Of a DNA stretch of 64,000 nt, positions 1 through 9,557 are shown one piece after another. This DNA comes from Mycolicibacterium iranicum (GTDB taxonomy: Bacteria; Actinomycetota; Actinomycetes; Mycobacteriales; Mycobacteriaceae), in NCBI RefSeq assembly GCF_002101705.1, contig NZ_LQPC01000065.1, positions 124,001 to 188,000 of the forward strand, in the 5' to 3' direction. The notes under the pieces were generated by a model, which was not told where the DNA came from, ran no database searches, and worked only from the letters and a program-made list of their open reading frames with translations. Position 1 is the first letter of the stretch, and every line of letters begins with the position of its first letter. The translations under genes and the position numbers were made by a program.

Positions 1-1413
1 CTGGGCCTCGGCCCGATCTGGCAGAGCGACAACGTGAAGGCCAAGGAGAAGGCCGCCGCCCAACTCGAAGCCGGCGGCGTGATGGCGTTCGGACTCTCCG
101 AGCGTGAGCACGGCGCCGACATCTACAACACCGACCTGCTGCTGACACCTGCCGCCGACGGGGACGCGGAGGGGGTGCTGTTCCGCGCGTCCGGACAGAA
201 GTACTACATCGGCAACGGCAACGTCGCCGGCATGGTGTCGGTCTTCGGACGTCGCACCGATGTGGACGGGGCGGACGGATACGTCTGGTTCGCCGCCGAC
301 AGCCAGCATGAGAACTATGAGCTGATCGACAACGTCGTGCACGGTCAGATGTTCGTCAGCAATTTCGCGCTCCACGACTACCCGGTGTACGAGGAGGACA
401 TCCTCGCCACCGGGCCCGACGCGTTCTCGGCCGCCCTCAACACCGTCAACGTCGGCAAGTTCAACCTGTGCAGCGGTTCGATCGGGATGTGCGAGCACGC
501 CTTCTACGAGGCGATCAACCACGCCAACAACCGGATCCTGTACGGCAATCCGGTCACCGATTTCCCGCACGTACGCGCCAGCTTCGTCGACGCCTACGCA
601 CGACTGATTGCCATGAAGCTGTTCAGTGACCGCGCCATCGACTACTTCCGCAGCGCCGGACCGCAGGATCGCCGGTACCTGCTGTTCAACCCGGTGACGA
701 AGTCGAAGGTCACATCCGAAGGTGAGCGGGTCGTCACGCTGCTGTGGGATGTACTGGCCGCCAAAGGGTTCGAGAAGAACACCTACTTCTATCAGGTGAC
801 CCGTCTCATCGGGGCGCTGCCGCGCCTCGAGGGCACCGTTCACGTCAACGTGGCGCAGATCCTGAAGTTCATGCCGAACTACATGTTCAATCCGGCCGAC
901 TACCCGCAGATCGGCACCCGCAGCGATCCCGCCGACGACGTCTTCTTCTGGTCGCAGGGCCCGGCGCGCGGGGCGTCGAAGGTGCAGTTCGCCGATTGGG
1001 CACCGGTCTACGAAAGGAACGCCGACATCCCCAACGTCGGTGTTTTCTATCAGCAGGTACAGGCCTTCAAGGATCTGCTGGCCACCGCTGCACCCGACGC
1101 CGACCAGCAGAGCGACCTCGACTTCGTCCTCGTCGTCGGGCATTTGTTCAGCCTCGTCGTCTACGGGCAGCTCATCCTCGAACAGGCCGAGCTGACAGGC
1201 CTGGAGCACGACCTCGTCGACCAGATCTTCGACGTGCAGGTGCGCGACTTCTCGGCGTATGCGGTGGCGCTGCACGGCAAGCCGAGCTCCACGGAGGCAC
1301 AACAGCAGTGGGCGCTCGCGGCGGTGCGCAAGCCGGCGACCGACCCCGCCCGCTTCGGCCGCGTCTGGGATCAGGTGAAGAGCCTCGACGGCACCTACGA
1401 AATGCGGCCCTAG
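1..1413 (+). CDS. Acyl-CoA dehydrogenase, 5'-truncated by the window edge
   Basis: The frame is open from base 1 to a TAG at 1411-1413, so the N-terminus lies outside the window and at least 470 residues are visible. The visible part begins just before a flavin-binding loop of the acyl-CoA dehydrogenase type (GLSEREHGAD, then KYYIGNGN). A mostly helical C-terminal half follows, as expected for an FAD-dependent enzyme that makes the alpha-beta double bond of an acyl-CoA. The GTG at 34 could be read as a start but lies inside the conserved domain, so it is not the true one. A rhodanese gene starts 12 bases downstream on the same strand, suggesting co-transcription. Family assignment is good; the substrate is unknown. 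It might serve the lipid locus at 2.8-22 kb, but nothing in the sequence proves this. Confidence 0.8.
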   Translation: MGLGPIWQSDNVKAKEKAAAQLEAGGVMAFGLSEREHGADIYNTDLLLTPAADGDAEGVLFRASGQKYYIGNGNVAGMVSVFGRRTDVDGADGYVWFAADSQHENYELIDNVVHGQMFVSNFALHDYPVYEEDILATGPDAFSAALNTVNVGKFNLCSGSIGMCEHAFYEAINHANNRILYGNPVTDFPHVRASFVDAYARLIAMKLFSDRAIDYFRSAGPQDRRYLLFNPVTKSKVTSEGERVVTLLWDVLAAKGFEKNTYFYQVTRLIGALPRLEGTVHVNVAQILKFMPNYMFNPADYPQIGTRSDPADDVFFWSQGPARGASKVQFADWAPVYERNADIPNVGVFYQQVQAFKDLLATAAPDADQQSDLDFVLVVGHLFSLVVYGQLILEQAELTGLEHDLVDQIFDVQVRDFSAYAVALHGKPSSTEAQQQWALAAVRKPATDPARFGRVWDQVKSLDGTYEMRP

Positions 1414-1425
1414 CGGCATAACGCC

Positions 1426-1947
1426 GTGGAAAGCACGGCCGAGAAGGCGATACGCCGGCGATCAGGCATTCCCCGCCCGACGGCGGCACTGTTCGATGGA
1501 GCAATGACCGTGATCGGCGCCCACGCCTTCTTCGCCGCCAAGCTCGCCCATGAGATCGACGCCGCCGACCTGGCCGCGGCCCGATCCTCGGGGAGCGGTC
1601 CGATCGTGGTGGACACCCGGTCGGCGGCGGCGTGGGACCAGGGTCATCTGCCAGGCGCACTGCACATCCCCGGCGGTGAACTCTCCGCACGTGCGGCAAG
1701 CGAGCTGCCGGACCGTGACGCCGACATCGTCGTCTACTGCTGGGGCCCGGGATGCAACGGCGCCACCAAGGCGGCTTTCACGCTCAGCGGCATGGGTTAT
1801 CGGCGGGTGCGCGAGCTGATCGGCGGCTTCGAATACTGGGCCCGGGAGGGACTGTCGGTCGCCACGGCGCACGGGCGGACGAGGCGTGCACCGGACAGTC
1901 TGACCGCGGTGGCTCCCACCGATTTCACCGCCCGCGTCCAGGCTTGA
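1426..1947 (+). CDS. Rhodanese-like domain protein
   Basis: This is a single-domain rhodanese of 173 residues read from a GTG 12 bases after the preceding stop. The rhodanese signature is clear: IVVDTRSAAAWDQGHLPGA at about residues 60-78, then the active-site loop VVYCWGPGCNGATKAA with the candidate sulfur-carrying Cys at about residue 105, then GGFEYW. Such proteins move sulfane sulfur as a persulfide on this cysteine. A second Cys in the loop (residue 110) is a little unusual. The first 30 residues are not typical of the domain, so the start may lie further downstream (for example ATG 1504, at residue 27). It is probably cotranscribed with the acyl-CoA dehydrogenase before it. The physiological acceptor cannot be told from sequence. 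Confidence 0.82.
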   Translation: MESTAEKAIRRRSGIPRPTAALFDGAMTVIGAHAFFAAKLAHEIDAADLAAARSSGSGPIVVDTRSAAAWDQGHLPGALHIPGGELSARAASELPDRDADIVVYCWGPGCNGATKAAFTLSGMGYRRVRELIGGFEYWAREGLSVATAHGRTRRAPDSLTAVAPTDFTARVQA

Positions 1948-2006
1948 TTCACCACTTCGGGGGTACGCTCCAGGAAGCAGCCAATCACCGACGAAAGGCA
2001 GCTCTG

Positions 2007-2168
2007 ATGTCGCTTCGGCAGCCTCATAGCATCAACGACATTCGCACCGCGATCCGCGAACTCAGCACCCGCGCCGACCTCGCCCGCAAAGAGGGCCGCA
2101 GCGCCGACGCCGCCGAACTGGACCAACGCGTCACCAAGTATCGCGAGGAACTCGCCGACCGGCCCTGA
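2007..2168 (+). CDS. Small charged protein, 53 aa
   Basis: A short frame begins with ATG 2007, preceded by a GAAAGG-like ribosome site about ten bases upstream, and ends at TGA 2168. The product is hydrophilic and predicted to be helical, rich in Arg, Glu, Asp and Ala (IRTAIRELSTRADLARKEG is representative). It has no signal peptide or membrane segment. It reads like a small coiled protein, and I do not recognise a named family. It sits between the rhodanese and the oppositely oriented flavin reductase. A longer frame through 1752-2168 overlaps the rhodanese and is less likely to be the real start. Coding status rests on the start, ribosome site and plausible composition only. Confidence 0.5.
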   Translation: MSLRQPHSINDIRTAIRELSTRADLARKEGRSADAAELDQRVTKYREELADRP

Positions 2169-2198
2169 AGACAGGCGGCTTCGCGAAACCCGCGTGCG

Positions 2199-2708
2199 TC
2201 AGGCGCCGAGCCTGCGAAATGTGCTGCGGTGGAACACGATCGGCGGTACATCTGGATGCACGGTGATGTCGCTGACCCTCAGCACCACGATGGTGTGATC
2301 GCCCGCGGGTACCAGCTGTTCGATGCTGCTCTCCAGCCACACGCTGGTGCCGTGGATGAACACCGCGCCACGCTCCGACGACGCCGTCTGCAGCCCGGCG
2401 AAGCGGTCGCCGGTCTTGGCCGCCAGCGTGCGCGCGGCGTCGTCATGCGCCTCGCCGAGCACGCTGATGCCGAGGTAAGGCCGGTCCACGAGTTTGGGCC
2501 AGGTGGTCGACGAGTTCTGCACGCAGAACGACACCAGCGGCGGATCCAGGGAGACGGGGACGAATGTGCTCGCCGCCAATCCGACACGGGTGCCGTCCAC
2601 CTCGGCCGCGATCGCAATGACGCCAGAGGGGAAGTGCCCGAACGCCTCCCGCAGTGAGGACGGGCTCAGGTCGGCCGGCTGGGCTTGATCGCCTTTGGTA
2701 CCGCTCAT
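2199..2708 (-). CDS. Flavin reductase family protein (HpaC-like)
   Basis: The 169-residue protein has the pattern of the flavin reductase domain: REAFGHFPSGVIAIAA near residues 20-35, then VGLAASTFVPVSLDPPLVSF and the FCVQNSSTTW segment. These proteins use NAD(P)H to reduce FMN or FAD, usually to supply a partner monooxygenase. The family length of 160-180 residues matches. No obvious two-component monooxygenase lies adjacent, so the flavin may be delivered in trans or the protein may act alone. It faces the 53-aa gene convergently and leaves 117 bases before the divergent GAP-like gene. ATG at 2708 is a clean start. Confidence 0.82.
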   Translation of the reverse strand: MSGTKGDQAQPADLSPSSLREAFGHFPSGVIAIAAEVDGTRVGLAASTFVPVSLDPPLVSFCVQNSSTTWPKLVDRPYLGISVLGEAHDDAARTLAAKTGDRFAGLQTASSERGAVFIHGTSVWLESSIEQLVPAGDHTIVVLRVSDITVHPDVPPIVFHRSTFRRLGA

Positions 2709-2825
2709 CGACTCGATCCTCCCACGTGCCCCGGTGCGGCGGCCACGTGGCCATCTTCGCTGGGCCGCATGGATCTGGCCAGCGTCCGGATCAATCGGAT
2801 CGCAAGCCGGTAACGTGACGCCATC

Positions 2826-3476
2826 ATGTGGTTCCCGCTTCTGGTGATGGCCGTCGCCGTCAGCTTGGAGCCGTTCCGGATCGGCATGACCGTGGTGATG
2901 CTGAACCGCCCCCGGCCACTGCTACAGCTGGTCGCGTTTCTCGTCGGGGGCTTCGTCATGGGCACCGTCGTCGGTGTGACGGTGCTGTTCGTGCTGCGGC
3001 CCGCACTGGGGAACGCACATTTCACCCTGCCGAAGGTGCAGATCGCCGTGGGTCTGGTCGTGCTCGCCACGGCGGCCCTGGTGGGGGCTGGGTTTCTGGG
3101 CGGGGTGCGCGACCGGGAACCGGGCCGATTCCAGACGCGAGCCAAAAAACTGCTCACCGGCCGTTCGCTGTGGACGGCGGGCGCCGCGGGCCTCGGCATC
3201 GCTCTGCCGTCGGTGGACTATCTCGCAGCCCTCGCGCTGATCGCCGCGTCAGGAGCCGCGGCGTCCACGCAGTTCGGTGCACTGGTGGCGTTCAACGTGG
3301 TGGCGTTCGCACTCGTCGAGATCCCGCTGCTGTGTTACCTGGTGTCCCCGGACCGCACCCGCGCCGTGCTGTCGACGCTCAACGACCGGATCCGTGCGCG
3401 GGGCCGCTACGGGGTGTGCGCGCTGATGGCAGTCGTCGGCTGCGTGCTGCTTGCGGTGGGTTTCGCCAGCCTCTAG
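2826..3476 (+). CDS. GAP/Sap-family membrane protein (glycolipid addressing)
   Basis: A 216-residue integral membrane protein of about six hydrophobic segments (from residue 1, and near 30-60, 70-95, 115-160 and 190-216). It resembles the Gap (GPL addressing protein) and Sap (Rv3821) group, which acts with MmpL transporters to move glycolipids to the mycobacterial surface. Start ATG 2826; the stop TAG overlaps the convergent hydrolase stop in a shared CTAG (3473-3476). Its position beside a PE-PPE hydrolase, FAAL, MmpL, PapA and PKS mirrors the M. tuberculosis sulfolipid locus (Sap, Chp1, MmpL8, PapA1, Pks2). The inferred role is a translocation accessory for the glycolipid made here; the exact biochemical activity of this family is unsettled. 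Confidence 0.72.
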   Translation: MWFPLLVMAVAVSLEPFRIGMTVVMLNRPRPLLQLVAFLVGGFVMGTVVGVTVLFVLRPALGNAHFTLPKVQIAVGLVVLATAALVGAGFLGGVRDREPGRFQTRAKKLLTGRSLWTAGAAGLGIALPSVDYLAALALIAASGAAASTQFGALVAFNVVAFALVEIPLLCYLVSPDRTRAVLSTLNDRIRARGRYGVCALMAVVGCVLLAVGFASL

Positions 3477-4621
3477 CGCGGTGCGGCGGTGGGCGGGTTG
3501 TTGAGCACGTACTGCAGACCGGCCAGCAACTGCGACACCGGGTCGGCGCCGCCGCCGAAGGCGGCCTGGGTGGCCGGCGCTGTGACCTCGGCGGGGTCGT
3601 AGCCGTTCACCGGATCGACGGTGACCGGAGCGGTGGCCGGATTGTCGTTGCGGGAATAGCCGGCATCGACGTAGGGCATCAGCACCTTGTCGAGTTCGAT
3701 CAGCGTGTTCTTGTCGACCCCGAGGTACTTGAACGGTAGGACGAGCGGAAGATGCTCTTCGGGGATCATGATCGTCGTCGTCTTCGCGCCGCGGGAGTTG
3801 ACTGTGGTCCTGATGTTCTGCGGCGGCACCATGCTGGGGTTGGTGAACGCGACTGCGGTGTGGCCGGTGGCCAGACCGACGATCGCGTTGGCCACCGACA
3901 GCCAGTTGTCCGGCCGGTCCGGCCAGTCGGCGATGCTGTCGTAGGCGGACACGAATTGGTAAGTGTCGTACTGACTTTCAACCGGCGCAGGAATCCGGTA
4001 GTCGAGGGAGGGGACGACGCTCCCGACCGGGAAGTTCTGCGTCAGGAAGCTCTCCCCGAACGCGTGCTTGCCGACGGGATTACCGTACGTGGCAAAGCTC
4101 AGCTGATCCGGCGGCGGCGCGGCGGGGTCGTAAGCGAGACGCGCCTGGACGTCGTCGAGCACGGATGCGCCCTCGGACAATCCGATCGCCGTGCCGGGGC
4201 CCCCTTCGCGGATCGCCGCGATGAGATTGGGACCGCCGACGTCGATGGACTCGCCGTAACTGGGACCGTCGAGCCCGAGACCGGGCACCACACGGTCCCC
4301 GAAGGCGCCGATCCCGGGGAACAACCGCTCCAGCGTGTGGCCTTGAACCTGGCCCGCCGGGTAGTCCACGATCTGGCGGTCCAGGCCGGGGAACCAGTCC
4401 GCACCGGTGCGCATGATGTACTCGTCGTACGGGATGCCGAGCACGTGCGCGCCGCCGAGCGCGTAGCCCTTACCCGGCGTCCCCCACGGCGTCGGACCAC
4501 CCGCACCGGTTCCGGGAGGCGGCGGGGGCGGCTCGTCGGCCGTGGCGATCCCGAAACCGAAACAGCCTGTCGCACCGATGGTTACCGCGGCGGCCGCCGC
4601 AGCGAACTCTCTGCGCATCAC
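3473..4621 (-). CDS. PE-PPE domain serine hydrolase/acyltransferase (TPP locus 'PE')
   Basis: About 382 residues. An N-terminal signal or anchor segment (residues 6-28, AAAAAAVTIGATGCFGFGIA) is followed by a Pro-rich linker, then a PE-PPE-type alpha/beta hydrolase domain. The nucleophile elbow is GLSEG with Ser at about residue 149; TYGNP and the later Asp/His-bearing segments fit the family. Proteins of this kind (Chp1, Chp2, and the TPP-locus PE) use the serine to transfer acyl chains between trehalose esters outside the membrane. The start is GTG 4621 or the ATG directly after it at 4618. It follows the FAAL gene by 15 bases, so the two are an operon. Despite the name, no classical PE or PPE N-terminal domain is visible. 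Confidence 0.82.
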   Translation of the reverse strand: MMRREFAAAAAAVTIGATGCFGFGIATADEPPPPPPGTGAGGPTPWGTPGKGYALGGAHVLGIPYDEYIMRTGADWFPGLDRQIVDYPAGQVQGHTLERLFPGIGAFGDRVVPGLGLDGPSYGESIDVGGPNLIAAIREGGPGTAIGLSEGASVLDDVQARLAYDPAAPPPDQLSFATYGNPVGKHAFGESFLTQNFPVGSVVPSLDYRIPAPVESQYDTYQFVSAYDSIADWPDRPDNWLSVANAIVGLATGHTAVAFTNPSMVPPQNIRTTVNSRGAKTTTIMIPEEHLPLVLPFKYLGVDKNTLIELDKVLMPYVDAGYSRNDNPATAPVTVDPVNGYDPAEVTAPATQAAFGGGADPVSQLLAGLQYVLNNPPTAAPR

Positions 4622-4636
4622 TTGACCCTACCTGTC

Positions 4637-6397
4637 TCAGGCGTCCAACCGGGTGAACTGATCCTGCCGGTACTGCTCGACGCACGCGGCGCGACGGATC
4701 TTGCCGCTCGTCGTCGTCGGGATGGATCCGGGCGGCACCAGCACCAGATCTCCGACGTTCAGCCCGTGGGCATTGGAAATCGCGGACGTGACGTCGCTCT
4801 TGACCTCGGTGAGCCAGTGCAGCGCATCTCCGTTCAGTTCGGGGCGCTTCTTCAGCTCGATGACGGTGACCAGGTTCTCGGTGCTGTTCACCGGGACCGA
4901 GATCGCCGCGACCCGCCCGCGGGTGATCTCCTGCACCGTCGCCTCGATGTCCTCGGGGTGGTGATTGCGGCCGCGGATGATCAGCAGGTCCTTGATGCGA
5001 CCGACGACGAACAACCCGCCGTCGTGGATGAAGCCCAGGTCACCGGTCCGCAGCCAGGGACCGTCCGGCGTGCCTGGCGACGGCTCGGAGATTGTCGCGC
5101 CGAAGCACTGCTGCTCCTCTTCGGGTCTGGCCCAGTAGCCGGTCGAGACGTTGTCGCCGTGCACCCAGATCTCGCCGATCACGTCCGGCGCGCACTCGCG
5201 TTCGGTGTCGACGTCGACGATGCGCACCACGGGTGACTGCGGCAGACGGTAGCTCACCAGCGCGGTACCGGTTCCGGCCGCGCACGGCTGGGCGCGGCCC
5301 TCCGACAGCCCGTCGGAATCGAACCGCACGACGCGGCTGTCGGATGAAGTGGAATCGTGCCAGGTGCAGCTGGCCACGAACACTGTCGCCTCGGCGAGGC
5401 CGTACGACGGCCGCAGCATGTGGTCACGGAAGTTGAAGTGCGCGAAGCGGTCTGTGAAACGCTCCAAGGTGGCCGGCTCGACACGCTCGGCGCCGTTGAT
5501 GATGCCCCGCACCCCGCCGAGATCGAGTCCTTCGAGGTCGCTGTCCTTGGTCTTGCGGGTGGCCAGGTCAAACGCGAAGTTGGGCGCACCCGAGAACGCG
5601 TTCGGGTTCTCGGCCAGCGCCCGCACCCACCGCGACGGCTTCTCCAGGAACGCCACCGGGCTCGTCAGCTCGGCGCGATAGCCCCCGAGGATCGGTGCGC
5701 AGACGCCCAGCACCAGACCCATGTCGTGGTAGAAGGGCAGCCACGACACGATGGTCAGATCGGCGGTCGAGGTGACGGGTGGGCCCGCGAACAGACTGCG
5801 CATCAACTGCTCGAAGTTCACCTGCAGATTCCGGTGGGTGATCTCGACGCCGGTGGGCAGCCTCGTCGAGCCCGAGCTGTACTGCAGGTAGGCGATGGGC
5901 GGAAGCTCGGCGAGCTCCAGGTTCGGGGCGCCTTCGCCATCGAGGTCCAGCGCGTCGATCTCGACGATCTTGGGCGCGGTGTCCATCGGTGACTGGTCGA
6001 CCCAGTCGACGACGTCCGCCGCGACTGATGAGGTCGTCAGCACGACCGAGGGCTTCGTGTCGGCGAACACCGCGCTCACCCGGTCGTGGCTGGAGCCGCG
6101 GTGCGGCAATGGCAGCGGTACCGCGACGAGCCCCGCCTGCATCGATCCGAGGAACGCCAGGATGTACTCCAGGCCCTGAGGAGCCAGGATCACCGCCGTA
6201 CTGCCCGCGGATCCATGGAGGCTGAGCTCGCGCGCCACGTTCATCGTCCGGCGTGACAGCTGCGCCCACGTCAGGCTTTCGCGCACGCCCGACGGATCGT
6301 CGAGGTAATCGGTGAAGGTGAACGCGACATCGCCGGGGCGCATGCTGGCACGACCATGCAACATCGACAGAATCGAAGACTGGGATGCAGGCGTCAA
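4637..6397 (-). CDS. fadD23: Long-chain fatty acyl-AMP ligase (FAAL), FadD23-like
   Basis: A 586-residue adenylating enzyme of the FAAL group, which activates fatty acids as acyl-AMP and loads them onto a polyketide synthase. Visible motifs are the P-loop YLQYSSGSTRLPTGVEITH (about residue 170), WLPFYHDMGLVLGVCAPI, the YGLAEATVFVAS core, LRTGDLGF and the C-terminal SGKIRRA lysine. The start is TTG 6397: the residues after it (SILSMLHGRASMRPGDVAFT) align with the FadD23 N-terminus, whereas the next ATG (6364) would remove that match. It lies 88 bases after mmpL10 and 15 before the PE-PPE gene on the same strand. The inferred job is supplying the starter acyl chain to the divergent PKS. Confidence 0.88.
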   Translation of the reverse strand: MTPASQSSILSMLHGRASMRPGDVAFTFTDYLDDPSGVRESLTWAQLSRRTMNVARELSLHGSAGSTAVILAPQGLEYILAFLGSMQAGLVAVPLPLPHRGSSHDRVSAVFADTKPSVVLTTSSVAADVVDWVDQSPMDTAPKIVEIDALDLDGEGAPNLELAELPPIAYLQYSSGSTRLPTGVEITHRNLQVNFEQLMRSLFAGPPVTSTADLTIVSWLPFYHDMGLVLGVCAPILGGYRAELTSPVAFLEKPSRWVRALAENPNAFSGAPNFAFDLATRKTKDSDLEGLDLGGVRGIINGAERVEPATLERFTDRFAHFNFRDHMLRPSYGLAEATVFVASCTWHDSTSSDSRVVRFDSDGLSEGRAQPCAAGTGTALVSYRLPQSPVVRIVDVDTERECAPDVIGEIWVHGDNVSTGYWARPEEEQQCFGATISEPSPGTPDGPWLRTGDLGFIHDGGLFVVGRIKDLLIIRGRNHHPEDIEATVQEITRGRVAAISVPVNSTENLVTVIELKKRPELNGDALHWLTEVKSDVTSAISNAHGLNVGDLVLVPPGSIPTTTSGKIRRAACVEQYRQDQFTRLDA

Positions 6398-6485
6398 AGC
6401 AGGTCCGTAACAACTCGTGGAATCCGGCGGTGCAGGGTTGTTTCGGTAACTGTGCGCCCCGCCCCGGTTGGTAGTTTCACATAGA

Positions 6486-9400
6486 TCACGTGCTGGCGCT
6501 AACCCCGAGTCGTTGCTCCTGCGGCGGGTTCACCTTCGACGGCCACCAGTTCGCTCGTCCGACCAGTGTGGCGATCGCGGGCACGGTGATGGTGCGAACC
6601 ACAAAGGTGTCCAGCAGTATGCCGACACCGATCACGAAACCGCCCTGGATCACGATGCCGATGCTGGAGAACAGCAGGCCGCTCATCGACGCGGCGAAGA
6701 TCAAGCCGGCGGCGGTGATCACGCCGCCCGTGGAGCTCAGCGTGCGGATGATGCCGTAGCGGATGCTGCGCGGGGACTCGTCGCGCATCCGCGACACGAA
6801 CAGCATGTTGTAGTCGGCGCCGACCGCGACGAGCACCACGAAGGCCAGCGGCGCCACACTCCAGTGCAGTTCCTGTCCGAGAAGGAACTGGAACGTCAGC
6901 ACCCCGATCCCGATGGCGGCGAAATATGACAGCACCACCGAGCCGACGAGGTACAGCGGGGCAATCACCGACCGGAGCAGCACCATCAGTGTCAGCAGTA
7001 CGACGATCAGCGTCGCGGCGATGATGAAGCGGATGTCGCGCTCGTAGTAGTCGCGGGTGTCGCGCAGCGCCGCCGGGAAGCCGCCCATCGAGATCGTCGC
7101 GTCCGACAGAGCCGTATTCGGTTGCGCACCCCGCGCGACGTCACTTATCGTGTTGACCTGATCCATCGCCTCGGAGCTGAACGGGTTGAGTTTCGTCTGG
7201 ACCAGGTAGCGCACCGAGTGGCCGTCGGGCGAGATATAGGCCGCAGCGGCCTTCTGGAATTCGACGGCATTGAGCACCTCGGCCGGAATGCTGAAGCCGG
7301 CCATATTCGAGCTCGACGCGTCGTTGCGCATGGTCAGCAGGAAGGCGGCGGCCTGGTCCAGCCCGTCGGCCATCACCTTGATCTGCGCAACCAGTTCGTC
7401 GACCCCGCCTGCCACCTGACGGCTCCCGTCGGCGAGTCGGTCGGCGCCGTCCTGCAGATCGTCGAGGCCCGACCGCGCGCCGGCCGGAGTGTCCAGCCCC
7501 ATCGCCGAGATCGCTTTCGTCAGCTTGGCCATCGCGGCGTTGAGCTGGTTCACGGTGGAGGTGAGGCTCTGTCTGTCGTCGACTCCCTGCAGTTGCCCGG
7601 CCAGCGTGTTGATCTCGTCGACCCGTCCCTCGTCGCGCGCGGCGACGAGCTTCTCGAACTGCATCCGGGTGTCGACGCACGACGGGTTGGCATCGCACAC
7701 GCGGTTGCCCTGCAGGGCGGTCAGGACCGGGCCGATCCAGGCGAACATGTCTTTGACCGCGCGGAAGTTCAGCCCCATGGACAAACCGAGTCTGTTGACG
7801 CTGTCGACGAGCTTGGCGGCGGTGGCGACGTCGCGCACCAGTTTGTCGCCGCCGTACTCGGTGCGGACCGACGAGAACGTGTCGATGAGGCCGGCCAAGG
7901 TCGGCGCGATCTCGTTGACCTGCGCGCGGACGTCGCCGAGGCTGTCTGCCAGGGTGTCGGCGCCCTCGGCGAGGGTGTTGAGGTCGCCGCGGCGTTCCCC
8001 GATCTGGGCGGAACCGGCGGCGAGCCGGTCGCCGACGATGCCCGCCTGGAACGTGGCGCGGAACTCCGGCGGCACCTCGCCGAGCGGGCGGGTGATGCCG
8101 CTGATCAGGGAGACGTCGGGCAGCTGTGCGATGCGCGACGCCATCTGCTCCAGATCCGCCAGCGCCTGCGGGGTGCGCAGATCGTGCGGCGACTGGATGA
8201 GGATGTACTGCGGAATCGACTGGCTGATCGGGAAGTGCTTCTCCATCGCCGCGTAACCCACCGAACTCGGCGCCGACGGGTCGACCACCTTGCGGTCGTC
8301 GTAGTTGAACCGCGCGAATATCGCGCAACCGGCCAACAGGACCAGCACGAGCACACTGGCGACCAGATGCGGCACGGGCCTGCGAACGATGCGGATGCCG
8401 GACCGCCGCCAGAACCGGGCGGTGAGTTCGCGTCGGGGTTTGATCCAGCCGCGAGGGCCCGCCAGCACCAGGATCGCGGGCAGCAGCGTCACCCCGGCCA
8501 GGTAGGCGACGCCGATGCCGATCGCCGCGGACACCCCGATGGTCCGGAAGACACCCATCTGGGCGAAGTTCATGACCAGGAACGTGATGCCGACGGTGAG
8601 CGCGGACGCAGTGATCACCTTGCCGATGGAGATCATCGCCGCTCTGACGGCACGGTCGGGATCGTCGCCCGCTCGCACATAGTCGTGGTAGCGGCTGATC
8701 AGGAAGACGGCGTAGTCAGTGCCGGCGCCGGCCATGATCGCGCTGAGGAAGACGACGGACTGATTGGAAACGCCCGCACCGGTGAGCTGTGAATAGGCCG
8801 CTACCAGGCCCTGGGCGATGAGCAGCGACGACCCGATGGTCACCAGCGGCAGCAGCATCGTCACGATGCTGCGGTACACGACGAACAGCACCAGCAGGAC
8901 CATGACGGCGATCGCGGCCTCGATCGGAAGACGATCCTGTTCACCGGCGACGGTCAGGTCGGCCGCGGTCGCGGCCGGACCGGTGACGTACACGTCGAGG
9001 TTGCGGCCCGCCGAGTCGTCGGGCACCTGATGCTTGACGATGTCCGCGACACGGTTGAACGCCTCGAAGGCCCGGGGGGTGCCCAGCTCCCCCACCAGCC
9101 CGACCGGCAGCACCCAGGTGGTCTTGTCCTCGCTGGTCAGGAATTGCCGCAACTGCGGGGTGCTGACGAAGTCCTGCACCGACACGACGTCGGCGACGTC
9201 GTCACGCACGGCGTCCACCACCTCGCGGTAGGTGGCTTCGTCGGCGGGTTCGAGCCCCGCCTCGTTGATGAAGGCGACGACGAGGAGGTTGTCGGCGCCG
9301 GGTTCGTCGAACGCCTCGGCCATTTTCTTGGCCGTCACGGTCGACGGTGCGTCCCCGGGCAGGATGACCAGCGGATGCTTGGCGGCCATCTCACCAAGGG

Positions 9401-9494
9401 AGGGAACGGTCAGCGGCAGCGCGACCGCCATCGCGATCCACACGCCGATGACGGCCCAGGGCCATCTGACCACAAGATCGGCCAGCCGTCTCAT
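6486..9494 (-). CDS. mmpL10: RND-family lipid transporter MmpL10-like
   Basis: A transporter of 1002 residues with two RND repeats. One hydrophobic segment near the N-terminus precedes a large periplasmic loop; five more helices follow, then a second loop and a second bundle. The proton-relay Asp-Tyr pairs of MmpL proteins are both present: AGTDYAVFLISRYHD in the first half and GADYNMLFVSRMRD in the second. The second periplasmic region (around 7300-8100) is long and coiled-coil rich, as in the glycolipid exporters. ATG 9494 is chosen because GGGGGTGAGG precedes it at good spacing; an upstream GTG (9515) is less likely. It sits 63 bases after papA3. By analogy with the TPP pathway it would export the partially acylated trehalose lipid across the inner membrane. 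Confidence 0.9.
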   Translation of the reverse strand: MRRLADLVVRWPWAVIGVWIAMAVALPLTVPSLGEMAAKHPLVILPGDAPSTVTAKKMAEAFDEPGADNLLVVAFINEAGLEPADEATYREVVDAVRDDVADVVSVQDFVSTPQLRQFLTSEDKTTWVLPVGLVGELGTPRAFEAFNRVADIVKHQVPDDSAGRNLDVYVTGPAATAADLTVAGEQDRLPIEAAIAVMVLLVLFVVYRSIVTMLLPLVTIGSSLLIAQGLVAAYSQLTGAGVSNQSVVFLSAIMAGAGTDYAVFLISRYHDYVRAGDDPDRAVRAAMISIGKVITASALTVGITFLVMNFAQMGVFRTIGVSAAIGIGVAYLAGVTLLPAILVLAGPRGWIKPRRELTARFWRRSGIRIVRRPVPHLVASVLVLVLLAGCAIFARFNYDDRKVVDPSAPSSVGYAAMEKHFPISQSIPQYILIQSPHDLRTPQALADLEQMASRIAQLPDVSLISGITRPLGEVPPEFRATFQAGIVGDRLAAGSAQIGERRGDLNTLAEGADTLADSLGDVRAQVNEIAPTLAGLIDTFSSVRTEYGGDKLVRDVATAAKLVDSVNRLGLSMGLNFRAVKDMFAWIGPVLTALQGNRVCDANPSCVDTRMQFEKLVAARDEGRVDEINTLAGQLQGVDDRQSLTSTVNQLNAAMAKLTKAISAMGLDTPAGARSGLDDLQDGADRLADGSRQVAGGVDELVAQIKVMADGLDQAAAFLLTMRNDASSSNMAGFSIPAEVLNAVEFQKAAAAYISPDGHSVRYLVQTKLNPFSSEAMDQVNTISDVARGAQPNTALSDATISMGGFPAALRDTRDYYERDIRFIIAATLIVVLLTLMVLLRSVIAPLYLVGSVVLSYFAAIGIGVLTFQFLLGQELHWSVAPLAFVVLVAVGADYNMLFVSRMRDESPRSIRYGIIRTLSSTGGVITAAGLIFAASMSGLLFSSIGIVIQGGFVIGVGILLDTFVVRTITVPAIATLVGRANWWPSKVNPPQEQRLGVSAST

Positions 9495-9557
9495 CGCCTC
9501 ACCCCCCGCCCGCACACTGCGCGCCGCAAGAAACCAACTCCTGCGAATTGCACCACG

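Noticed and set aside
7122..8792. 556-codon plus-strand frame opposite mmpL10
   Set aside because: MmpL motifs and helices are unmistakable on the minus strand; the opposite frame has no recognisable domain.
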